Below, piece after piece: positions 42,390 through 50,104 of a stretch of 64,000 nucleotides of DNA; position 1 is the first letter of the stretch, and every line of letters starts with the position of its first letter. A program made the translations under genes and the position numbers. The notes beneath the pieces are model-generated. The model did not search any database. It saw only the letters and a program-made list of their open reading frames with translations, and was not told the DNA's origin. This DNA is from JAFGUB01 sp050305515. Its GTDB lineage: Bacteria > Campylobacterota > Campylobacteria > Campylobacterales > Sulfurimonadaceae. Location of the stretch: assembly GCA_050305515.1 (NCBI GenBank), contig JBNLFL010000040.1, positions 184,575-248,574 on the forward strand, read 5' to 3'.

Positions 42390-44114
42390 ATGGAAAAAGA
42401 GGCGATCAGGGCACTGGAGAACGAGACCCGGAAACTCCGGCTGCTCTATGTTGAAGACAATACCGAGGCACGCATTTCCACGCTTTTGATTCTGGATGAA
42501 TTTTTTGATCAGGTTGAGACGGCCTCAGACGGTGTTCAGGGGCTGGAACGATTCAAAAACGCTCCTTTTGATCTGATTTTGAGCGACATCAATATGCCGC
42601 GCATGAACGGTATTGAAATGATACGTGCCATTCATGAGCTGCAACCTGAAGTACCGGTCCTGATCCTCTCGGCCTACAACGAGCAGGATTTCTTTACCGA
42701 AAGCATCAAGGCGGGGATTGACGGTTACATGCTCAAGCCCATTGAGATCAGTCAGTTTCTGGACATCATGGGTAAAATTGTTGAAAAGATCCGTCTGCGG
42801 AAGGAAAACGACGCCTACCGGAATCAGCTTCAGCAGATGGTGGCTGCCCAGACCAAAGAGATCAAGGCTAAAGCCGATACGATTTACCAGCAGTCCATTA
42901 CCGATCAGATGACCGGACTCTACAATGCCACGATTCTCTCGCAGATTCTTAAAAAAGGCAGCTATGATTTTCTGATGCTGCTTGATCTGGTGAGCTTTGG
43001 CATCGTCAACAAAGAGTACGGAAAGCATTTCGGTAACAGTATCATTCAGTCTTCAGCGAAGATGCTTCAGCGCCATATGACCTCCGATATGCGTCTTTTC
43101 AAGATAGAATCGGACCGTTTTGCCATCACGTTCAAAGGGAAAAACGTACAGCGCATCATTGAATTTGCCGAACAGCTGATAGCCTTTTTCGATACCACGA
43201 ACCTCATGGTTGAGAGTAATGAGATCAATGTCAATTTTACGATCGGGATCAGCCATATCGACCCGCATGACGATACGTTGATGAATGCGGAGTATGCGCT
43301 TGAGTGGGCGAAACAGATGGGACGCCGTACCTATCATGTTTACGAGCGTAACAGCAACATGATGGTTGCGGAACAGGAGACGATTAAATGGCTCAACCGT
43401 ACCCGTTACCTTATTAGCGAAGACAAGATTGAGCCCTATTTTCAACCGATCATGGATATAAAGAGCGGCAAGGTAATCAAATACGAGGTCCTGGCCCGCG
43501 GGATTGACGGCGATGAGGTGATTGCCCCCTGCTTTTTCCTTGGTGCGGCGGAGCGTCTGGGGCTTATGACGGCGATCACGCGTGGTATTATCAATAAGAG
43601 TTTTACGTTTTTTGCCGCCAATGCCTTTGATTTTGGAATCAACCTTTCCGAGCATGATCTGATTGACGACAACTTTTGCAGCTATCTGTTCGAACGTGCC
43701 CGTTATTACGGTATTGATCCTTCGCGCGTGACGCTTGAAATTCTTGAGGGCGTGACGATGAGCTACAACGCCGACCGGATCGCAGAAGTGCTCAACTGCC
43801 TGCGCGGAAACGGGTTTGTGCTGGCTGTAGATGATTTTGGAATCGACAATTCCAATTTCAGCCGTCTGCTTGATATTGAACTTGACCTTATCAAGATAGA
43901 CGGTGCTTTTGTCAGAAATATCGTTACCAGTAAAAAAGATGCAAAGATCGTTACGGCTATTGTCAACCTTGCGCATACGCTGGGCATTAAAACAGTAGCC
44001 GAGTTTGTTGAAAACGAGGAGATTCTTGAAGTTATCTGCGCCTGCGGAGTTGACTTTGCGCAGGGATATCATATCGGAAAACCTGAATCAAAGCTTCTGG
44101 AACATCATTCATGA
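42390..44114 (+). CDS. Response regulator with degenerate GGDEF and intact EAL domain (probable c-di-GMP phosphodiesterase)
   Basis: A 574-residue protein: REC (Asp66 in 'LILSDINMPRMNG'), a coiled linker (about 135-165), a GGDEF-type domain whose active loop reads 'ESDRFAITF' instead of GGDEF, and an EAL domain. The EAL keeps the metal and catalytic residues: 'YEVLARG', 'FGINLSEHDL', 'TLEILEG', 'VDDFGIDNSNF', 'DLIKIDGAFV', 'VAEFVENEE' and 'AQGYHIGKP'. It should therefore hydrolyse, not make, c-di-GMP. The second ATG (42390) has the better spacing to AAGAG. It overlaps the next histidine kinase gene by 4 bases, its likely phosphodonor. Confidence 0.9.
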   Translation: MEKEAIRALENETRKLRLLYVEDNTEARISTLLILDEFFDQVETASDGVQGLERFKNAPFDLILSDINMPRMNGIEMIRAIHELQPEVPVLILSAYNEQDFFTESIKAGIDGYMLKPIEISQFLDIMGKIVEKIRLRKENDAYRNQLQQMVAAQTKEIKAKADTIYQQSITDQMTGLYNATILSQILKKGSYDFLMLLDLVSFGIVNKEYGKHFGNSIIQSSAKMLQRHMTSDMRLFKIESDRFAITFKGKNVQRIIEFAEQLIAFFDTTNLMVESNEINVNFTIGISHIDPHDDTLMNAEYALEWAKQMGRRTYHVYERNSNMMVAEQETIKWLNRTRYLISEDKIEPYFQPIMDIKSGKVIKYEVLARGIDGDEVIAPCFFLGAAERLGLMTAITRGIINKSFTFFAANAFDFGINLSEHDLIDDNFCSYLFERARYYGIDPSRVTLEILEGVTMSYNADRIAEVLNCLRGNGFVLAVDDFGIDNSNFSRLLDIELDLIKIDGAFVRNIVTSKKDAKIVTAIVNLAHTLGIKTVAEFVENEEILEVICACGVDFAQGYHIGKPESKLLEHHS

Positions 44115-45505
44115 ATGAGCGGCTGCTGATTCGTGTTCTGATAGGAACGCACCAGTTTGAGAAAGAGGAGCAGATCCTTCGCTACAAAATGATCGGTTTT
44201 GCAGCAATGGTGTCGCTTTTAATTCCGGGTATCGGTGCGATTGCACTCTTTCGTTATACCCAGGGCGCTTCGGAAAGAGCGTTTATGGATATCTCCTTCA
44301 TCAGCCTGATTTTTCTGGGATGGATGCTGCTTCGCCTGAATAAGGCATTCTTCATTCCCATCTCGCGCATATTGCTGCTTATCGGTTTGATAATGGCTTC
44401 CATCGAACTGATCTGGTTTCCTGAATCGCAAAGCCGGGTGCTCTGGTTCAGTACCATAGTCTATCTGGGCTTTTTTCTGCTTGACCGAAGGGAGGGTTCC
44501 GTCTGGTTGGGCGCGATTATTTCGGGGTTATCGTGCATCTATTTTTTTGCTCCGAATCTGGTGGCAATGAACGGCTATGATTTTGCAATCTTCATACTCA
44601 ATCTGTTCCTGCTCTCCATTCTGATTCACTGGCACGAAAAAATAAAAGAGGACAGTCTGCAGATGCATGCACAGCACCGGCGGGAACTGCAGGAGACCAT
44701 CGCCGAAAAAACGTATGAACTGCAACAGCTCAACGCTACGCTGCACCGTCGGGTGGATGAAGAAGTGAATAAGAACCGTGACAAGGAGAAGCAGATTATC
44801 CAGCAGTCGCGTCTGGCCCAGATGGGCGAGATGATCACCATGATCGCACATCAGTGGCGCCAGCCGCTTGCCGCCATCAGTGCGACGGCGACCGCACTCG
44901 ATCTCAAAATCATGCGCGATGCGTATGATCCGGAATTTTTCAAAGCCCAGATGGGGCAGATCAACGGATACGCCAGACATCTTTCCAATACGATTGACGA
45001 TTTTAGAAACTTCTTCAGTAGCAATAAGGAGAAGCGCCGTTTCCGGCTTTCCGAATGTGTCCAAAAAGCACTTTCCATTATCGGGACTACGCTGAAAAAC
45101 CGTAATATCGTGTTAGATATGAATGTTGAGTCCGACCCGCAGCTGTTCACTTATGAGAATGAGCTGCGGCAGGTGATCTTGAATCTGCTCAAAAATGCGG
45201 AGGATGTTTTTCGGGAGAATCAGACAGAGTCACCGAAAATTGCCATACGCATTCATGCGGTTGGACCCAAAGCAATTCTGGAGATTGCCGATAACGGCGG
45301 CGGTGTTCCCGCTGCTATCAAAGAGCGGATATTTGACCCCTATTTTACGACGAAAGAGACGCGTGACGGAACGGGACTGGGACTTTACATGTCCAAGACC
45401 ATTGTCGAAGAGCATTGCGGAGGAACCCTCAGTGTCTATAACAGCGGCGAGGGTGCGGTGTTTGAAGTGGCGCTACGAATCGATGAAGGCGCGTCACCGC
45501 AGTGA
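44111..45505 (+). CDS. Membrane histidine kinase, partner of the EAL response regulator
   Basis: A 464-residue sensor kinase. Residues about 28-185 contain five to six closely packed membrane helices with almost no periplasmic loop, so it probably senses membrane or cytoplasmic cues. A coiled coil (about 190-235) leads to the H-box 'MIAHQWRQPLAAIS' (His about 257), a form common in Campylobacterota kinases, then HATPase motifs 'NLLKNAEDVF', 'IADNGGGVP' and 'GTGLGLYMSK'. It starts within the end of the REC-GGDEF-EAL gene, which is its probable output. Confidence 0.9.
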   Translation: MNERLLIRVLIGTHQFEKEEQILRYKMIGFAAMVSLLIPGIGAIALFRYTQGASERAFMDISFISLIFLGWMLLRLNKAFFIPISRILLLIGLIMASIELIWFPESQSRVLWFSTIVYLGFFLLDRREGSVWLGAIISGLSCIYFFAPNLVAMNGYDFAIFILNLFLLSILIHWHEKIKEDSLQMHAQHRRELQETIAEKTYELQQLNATLHRRVDEEVNKNRDKEKQIIQQSRLAQMGEMITMIAHQWRQPLAAISATATALDLKIMRDAYDPEFFKAQMGQINGYARHLSNTIDDFRNFFSSNKEKRRFRLSECVQKALSIIGTTLKNRNIVLDMNVESDPQLFTYENELRQVILNLLKNAEDVFRENQTESPKIAIRIHAVGPKAILEIADNGGGVPAAIKERIFDPYFTTKETRDGTGLGLYMSKTIVEEHCGGTLSVYNSGEGAVFEVALRIDEGASPQ

Positions 45506-45506
45506 T

Positions 45507-45767
45507 TTAAAACATCGTTTTGGTAGAGGTGCGAAACTCGCTCATGGCAAATGCGGCGTCGCGGTGCCCGTTGCGGGATGCTTTTTTCCACCACGCGATC
45601 GCCGTGTCGAGATTCTGTTCCACACCATCGCCGTCGCGGTACATCATTCCCAGATAGTACTGCGCCTCGGCATGGCGGTGGTAGGTGCCCAGTTCGAAGA
45701 ACAGCGGATACGCCTTCTCATAGTCGCGCTCGTTGTAGAGGGCAATGGCCTCGTCGATAGATGGCAT
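45507..45767 (-). CDS. Short Sel1-like repeat protein
   Basis: An 86-residue cytoplasmic protein with one clear Sel1/TPR-like repeat, 'AEAQYYLGMMYRDGDGVEQNLDTAIAWWKKAS' (about 33-64), preceded by a TPR helix pair ('EAIALYNERDYEKAYPLFFEL'). Sel1 repeats bind protein partners. It lies convergent to the kinase, with only 1 base between stops. No signal peptide is present. Function unknown. Confidence 0.75.
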   Translation of the reverse strand: MPSIDEAIALYNERDYEKAYPLFFELGTYHRHAEAQYYLGMMYRDGDGVEQNLDTAIAWWKKASRNGHRDAAFAMSEFRTSTKTMF

Positions 45768-45813
45768 GAAGCTCCTTAAGCTAACGTTGTGACGTATTGT
45801 AGCTTTGCAATCT

Positions 45814-45823
45814 TTACATGTAA
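45814..45823. repeat. TTACATGTAA palindrome, copy 13
   Basis: Perfect copy in the divergent gap between the Sel1-repeat gene and the LRV-repeat gene, 16 bases upstream of the latter's -10 box. Confidence 0.95.
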
Positions 45824-45838
45824 CTCAAGAAGCATCGC

Positions 45839-45844
45839 TATAAT
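45839..45844 (+). promoter_or_regulatory. -10 box giving a leaderless LRV-MoxR-VWA transcript
   Basis: Consensus TATAAT with six bases before the ATG at 45851, so +1 should be at the start codon. No ribosome site lies between. Confidence 0.6.
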
Positions 45845-45850
45845 AAAAGC

Positions 45851-47200
45851 ATGAATTTGGAGAACCTTAAAAACCGATCGATCCTGCTGCTTGGCAAAAC
45901 GCGCGCACTCACTCGTGAGGAGTTTGACAAGCTTCTGGAGATCTATGCCGTTACATGTAAAGAGCGCTACGATGCGGATGTCGCGCTGGTTATCGAAGGG
46001 CGCATGATGAACCCTTACGAGCAGAATCTTGCCGAACGTCTCTATGAGGAGCACCGCGCCGCCTTCGATACCATCGAGAATCTCGAACGCCAGCTCTGCA
46101 ACGGCGTTGATCCCGATCGTCTGATGATGAGTCTCAAGCTCTCGGGCGATCAGGAGCGGCTGCGCAGTTTTTTGAAAAATCCCTACATCGACAACGCTTT
46201 TTTTCTCAGACTGCTGCAACTCTACAAATGGGGCGGCGAGGGATTTTTCGCCACCGATGAAAACCGTGACGTCACGGCCTCGCTGATTGAGCGTTTTTAC
46301 GAGAATATCGAACGCAACCATAACGTTCAGTATGCCAATACGGGTCTTATTCACCTGCTGCTGCAGTCTCGTGATGCACTGCTCATCGAGACGCTTTGCC
46401 GGCTCGAACCGATTCAAAACGCCATGAAACAGGGGTGCGAGGGAGCCATGTGCAAGATTATCGAACTCCTCTCCCGCCATGAAGCCACTCCAGAATCGCA
46501 GCTGCGTCAGATGGTGCGCCTGGGCGATGACACGCTGCGTTGCGCCGTTGCCTCGCGCGCGCAGCTTGAGGGCGCATTGCAGCGGGAACTGCTTACATGT
46601 AAAGCACCCGAAGTGTTACAGGCGCTGGCACAACGCAGTGATCTGGAACCTGATATTGCAGAGGCGCTGCTTGAAATGCCTGATTATGCCGCTACGGTGA
46701 TGGCCCATGCAGCGCTCGATACGGAGCGTTTTGAGAGCTTCATGGCGCGCGACGCGCTTGCAGTGGCTGCCAATCCCTCTCTTGACGCGTCGATGCTGCG
46801 CAAGCTCCTCGAACGCGAATCGCCTGACATTGATGCGGTACTTGCCGCCAACAGTGCGATTGACGGTGACACTATGGCCGCGCTCTTTGGGCGGGGCGAT
46901 CCTGCGGTGCTTGAATGCCTTGCTGCCAACACTACGACGCCTCCGGCGATGCTGGAGCAGCTTTTTGAGACTGCCGCGCTGCATACCGTACTGGCTGGCA
47001 ATCCCAATACGCCTTTACCTGTATTGCAGCGGCTCTCGCAGGAGCACGATATGGAAACACTTCGTGCGCTTGCGGCCAACCCCGCAACACCGATCGAGAT
47101 TCTTTTCCAGCTCCAGCTTGATGCGCGGCTTAAGCGCACGGTCAGCGAAAACCCCGCTTTTGGCGAACACATTCAAACCAGCAATATAGGATGGCTATGA
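45851..47200 (+). CDS. Leucine-rich-variant (LRV-like) repeat protein, partner of a MoxR-VWA pair
   Basis: A 449-residue cytoplasmic protein. The first 200 residues are helical with no recognised domain. From about 205 it is a series of 22-26 residue helical repeats of the kind 'LAANPATPIEILFQL', 'VAANPSLDASMLRKLLE', 'LAGNPNTPLPVLQRLS' and 'LAANTTTPPAMLEQLF', as in LRV or ARM-like solenoids. Such solenoids bind proteins or nucleic acid. It heads the leaderless operon, overlaps the MoxR gene by 10 bases and holds two palindrome copies. It is probably the targeting or scaffold part of the MoxR-VWA machine. Confidence 0.75.
   Translation: MNLENLKNRSILLLGKTRALTREEFDKLLEIYAVTCKERYDADVALVIEGRMMNPYEQNLAERLYEEHRAAFDTIENLERQLCNGVDPDRLMMSLKLSGDQERLRSFLKNPYIDNAFFLRLLQLYKWGGEGFFATDENRDVTASLIERFYENIERNHNVQYANTGLIHLLLQSRDALLIETLCRLEPIQNAMKQGCEGAMCKIIELLSRHEATPESQLRQMVRLGDDTLRCAVASRAQLEGALQRELLTCKAPEVLQALAQRSDLEPDIAEALLEMPDYAATVMAHAALDTERFESFMARDALAVAANPSLDASMLRKLLERESPDIDAVLAANSAIDGDTMAALFGRGDPAVLECLAANTTTPPAMLEQLFETAALHTVLAGNPNTPLPVLQRLSQEHDMETLRALAANPATPIEILFQLQLDARLKRTVSENPAFGEHIQTSNIGWL
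45951..45960. repeat. TTACATGTAA palindrome, copy 14
   Basis: Perfect copy inside the LRV-repeat gene, read as Thr-Cys-Lys. Confidence 0.95.
46593..46602. repeat. TTACATGTAA palindrome, copy 15
   Basis: Perfect copy inside the LRV-repeat gene, read as Thr-Cys-Lys. Confidence 0.95.
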
Positions 47201-48195
47201 ACGCGACACAGATCACCCAGACACTCTCCGCCATGGTCAACCAGAAGATTCCCGCATTCTTGTGGGGTCCTCCGGGGATCGGAAAATCCTCCATCGTCAA
47301 ACAGATCGCCTCGGCGCGGCAGATCGGTTTTATCGACCTGCGTCTCGCACTCATGGACCCGACCGACCTCAAGGGCATCCCTTTTTACGATGAAAAGCGC
47401 CACAGCGCGCTCTGGGCGCCACCGGCATTCCTGCCCCGCGAAGGTGCGGGCATTTTGTTTCTCGACGAGCTCAACTCCGCGCCTCCGGCGGTACAGGCTT
47501 CGGCCTATCAGCTCATACTTGACCGGCGCGTGGGCGAGTACGAACTCCCGCAGGGCTGGGCCATCGTGGCGGCGGGAAATCGCGAAGATGATCGCGGCGT
47601 CGTCTATAAAATGCCCGCTCCGCTGGCCAACCGTTTTGTACACCTGCATATGGGTGTCGAGGTGAGCGCATGGCGCGAGTGGGCGTTTAATAACGGCATC
47701 GATACACGCATCATCGGCTACATCGGCTACAAAAATAGCGACCTTTTTACCTTTGATGCCACGAAAAACCAGAAGAGCTTTGCGACGCCGCGCAGCTGGG
47801 AGTTCGTGGATGCGCTGCTTAAAAGTGGCATGAGCGAAAACCTCCTGCTTGATGCTATCGGCGGGGCAATCGGTGAGGAGATTGCCGTGAATTTCCTCTC
47901 CTACGCGCGGGTGATGGAGCATCTGCCCGATATCGAGGCAATTTTGGAGGGCGAAGCGGGTGGCGCGTATCCCAAACGCACCGATGCGCTCTATGCGCTC
48001 GCTTCGGGACTGGTGAGCCACCTACTCCAGCACAATACTCCCGAGCGGCTCGAACATCTGCTCGCCTATGTTATGGAGCTTCAGAGCGAATTTTCGGTGA
48101 TGGTGGTGCAGGATTTGCAGCGCGCAGGCGTTACCATGGAGGCGAGTGAAGGTTTCGGGGAGTGGGTGCGGCGTTTTGCCTACCTGCTGGCGTGA
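47191..48195 (+). CDS. MoxR-type AAA+ ATPase
   Basis: A 334-residue AAA+ protein of the MoxR class: Walker A GPPGIGKSS (about 25-33), 'LRLALMDPTDLKGIPF' (the MoxR pre-sensor stretch), Walker B 'ILFLDELNSAPPAVQ' (about 88-102), sensor 1 'WAIVAAGNRE' and an arginine region 'PAPLANRFVHLHM'. MoxR ATPases work with VWA proteins as chaperones that insert metals or remodel complexes. The next gene, starting at its stop (TGATG), encodes such a VWA protein. Its client is not revealed by neighbours. Confidence 0.9.
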   Translation: MAMNATQITQTLSAMVNQKIPAFLWGPPGIGKSSIVKQIASARQIGFIDLRLALMDPTDLKGIPFYDEKRHSALWAPPAFLPREGAGILFLDELNSAPPAVQASAYQLILDRRVGEYELPQGWAIVAAGNREDDRGVVYKMPAPLANRFVHLHMGVEVSAWREWAFNNGIDTRIIGYIGYKNSDLFTFDATKNQKSFATPRSWEFVDALLKSGMSENLLLDAIGGAIGEEIAVNFLSYARVMEHLPDIEAILEGEAGGAYPKRTDALYALASGLVSHLLQHNTPERLEHLLAYVMELQSEFSVMVVQDLQRAGVTMEASEGFGEWVRRFAYLLA

Positions 48196-49346
48196 TGCTT
48201 AGAGAGAAGCTCTCTCAGGCCAAAGCGAAACTGCTGGTCGAGCAGCCCTTTTTCGGCACGCTCGCGGCCAATCTGGAACTGGTTGCGAGTGAAGATCATC
48301 AGAATTTTCTGAGTGACGGACGGCGTTTCGAATACAACCCCGAGTACCTTGAGTCGCTCGAAGCCGACGAACTCGCTTTTGCGCTCTCCAATGGTGCCAT
48401 GCATGCCGCGCTCGCGCATGAGCAGCGCCAGAAAGGGCGTATGGGATGGCTGTGGCAGCTCGCCACCGATTATGCCATTAACGCCCTGCTGGTGCAAAAC
48501 GCCATGGCACTGCCGCCGGGAGTCAATTATGACCCGCGATTTGACGGGATGTATGCCGAAGAGATCTACGCCACCCTCAAGGATGAGATCAAAAACGAAT
48601 CGTACAACGATGACGAAAGCAACGACGCGGGTTACAACGAGAACAACCGCCGCCGCGAAAAGGAGTCCAAAGAGCCGCCCCCCGGTCGCAATGATGCCAA
48701 TCGCGCACAGCAGGAGGTGGAGCAGCGCCTTGATGAGGCAGCGTTGGAGCGGCTGATGGCGCAGGCGCTGGAAAAAGCCGACGCGCAGGCAATGCTTCCC
48801 GAAGGGATTGAGCGTTTTGTTACCTTGGGCCGTGCACCGAAGATCGACTGGCGCGCCGAGCTGCATCATGCGCTTGATCGCCATTTCCGCAGTGATTACC
48901 GTAGCATGCCTCCGAGCAAAAAGCTGCTCTATCGCGGCATCTATCTCCCTTCACTCTATGGGGAGCGGCTGCGTCTGGCTGTGGCGATTGACAGTTCCGG
49001 TTCGGTCGATGAGGTACGTCTGGGATCTTTTATCGACGAGCTTGAGTCGCTGCTTTTGAGTTTCTCATCCGTTGTCATCGAGCTTTTTGTCTGTGATGAC
49101 CGCATCCGAAGCCATGAGGTGATCGAATCGCCCCATGCGCTTTGTTATACGCTCGTCGGTGGCGGCGGGACTGATTTTCGTCCGGTATTTGAGGCGCTTG
49201 AACGGCTGGACGAACCGGTGGAACTGCTGCTCTACTTTACCGACCTGATGGGACGCTTCCCCGAACACGAGAGTGTCGAGACGCTCTGGATCGCTCCCGA
49301 AGTACGTGAGGTGCCCTTTGGACGGGTGATCGTGATGGAGATATAG
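48195..49346 (+). CDS. COG3864-type VWA/putative metallopeptidase protein
   Basis: A 383-residue protein with the DUF2201 layout: an N-terminal putative metallopeptidase-like domain ('ALSNGAMHAALAHEQRQKGRMGWLWQLATDYAIN', about 65-98, with His residues in helical spacing), a highly charged linker ('NDDESNDAGYNENNRRREKESKEPPPG', disordered) and a C-terminal VWA-like domain whose MIDAS starts 'LAVAIDSSGSVDE' and continues 'GGGGTDFRPVFEAL' and 'LLYFTDLMG'. It pairs with the MoxR ATPase in a one-base overlap. I chose the ATG at 48195 for that coupling. Confidence 0.85.
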   Translation: MLREKLSQAKAKLLVEQPFFGTLAANLELVASEDHQNFLSDGRRFEYNPEYLESLEADELAFALSNGAMHAALAHEQRQKGRMGWLWQLATDYAINALLVQNAMALPPGVNYDPRFDGMYAEEIYATLKDEIKNESYNDDESNDAGYNENNRRREKESKEPPPGRNDANRAQQEVEQRLDEAALERLMAQALEKADAQAMLPEGIERFVTLGRAPKIDWRAELHHALDRHFRSDYRSMPPSKKLLYRGIYLPSLYGERLRLAVAIDSSGSVDEVRLGSFIDELESLLLSFSSVVIELFVCDDRIRSHEVIESPHALCYTLVGGGGTDFRPVFEALERLDEPVELLLYFTDLMGRFPEHESVETLWIAPEVREVPFGRVIVMEI

Positions 49347-49357
49347 TACGTTTGTTG

Positions 49358-49363
49358 TAGAAT
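49358..49363 (+). promoter_or_regulatory. -10 box of the OmpR-type regulator
   Basis: TAGAAT 23 bases before the ATG at 49387, with an AAGGAG ribosome site in between. Confidence 0.5.
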
Positions 49364-49386
49364 ACGGATGATCAAGGAGTTTTGGC

Positions 49387-50100
49387 ATGGCAACAACCTT
49401 CTTCGATATCCTGCGCTTTCATAATGTTTTATTCGTCGAAGACGATGCCGTTGTTCAAACCGAGATAGGCGAATTGCTTGAACAGTTCTTTCATAAAGTC
49501 TATCGGGCAGAGAGTGCGGAAGACGCCCTTCTTATTTTAAAAAATACCCGGGATATTACTGTTCTTATTGCCGATATCCTGCTTCAGCAGATGAACGGTC
49601 TTGAGCTTGTCAGAAAGCTGAGAAATCAGGGGTCCGATATGACCGTACTGGTGATAACCAGCGAAAAAAGCGAAGCTTTTTTACTTGATGCCGTCACTTT
49701 GAAACTGGCAGGCTATATCGTCAAGCCGCTCTCATTCCGTACGCTCAAAGAGGGATTGCAGAATTGTGCACGGGATCTGCTTGAGAGAGGAAATGGCGGC
49801 GATGCGTTTCCGATAGGAGAGAATGTGCTGTTTCATCCACGTGAGGGGCTTCTTTCGGTTGATGGAAAACGCGAGGAACTGAGCAAAAAAGAGTATGATT
49901 TTCTGTTGTTCGCATTAAAAAATCCCAATCTGCTTTTAAGTAAAGCGATGATCGAGACGCATGTCTGGAACGGGGAGGAGATGAGTGAAGCCGCACTGAA
50001 AAACTTTCTGGTTCGGCTTCGGGGAAAAATCGGCAAAGGGAGTATTGAAACCGTCAAGGGACTTGGATACAGACTGGTCACCCATCCACAGGATCATTGA
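49387..50100 (+). CDS. OmpR/PhoB-family response regulator
   Basis: A 237-residue regulator: receiver with 'LFVEDDAVV' (acidic pair 19-20), phosphoacceptor Asp63 in 'LIADILLQQMNG' (the usual Met-Pro after Asp is replaced by Leu-Leu), Thr/Ser in 'VLVITSEKS' and Lys in 'YIVKPLS'. The C-terminal winged helix ('LSKKEYDFLLFALKNPNLLLSKAMIETHVW', 'VRLRGKIGKGSIETVKGLGYRL') binds DNA. The start follows AAGGAG. The kinase gene begins 4 bases after its stop, so they form a pair, and the giant surface protein gene downstream is a candidate target. Confidence 0.92.
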   Translation: MATTFFDILRFHNVLFVEDDAVVQTEIGELLEQFFHKVYRAESAEDALLILKNTRDITVLIADILLQQMNGLELVRKLRNQGSDMTVLVITSEKSEAFLLDAVTLKLAGYIVKPLSFRTLKEGLQNCARDLLERGNGGDAFPIGENVLFHPREGLLSVDGKREELSKKEYDFLLFALKNPNLLLSKAMIETHVWNGEEMSEAALKNFLVRLRGKIGKGSIETVKGLGYRLVTHPQDH

Positions 50101-50104
50101 ACCG

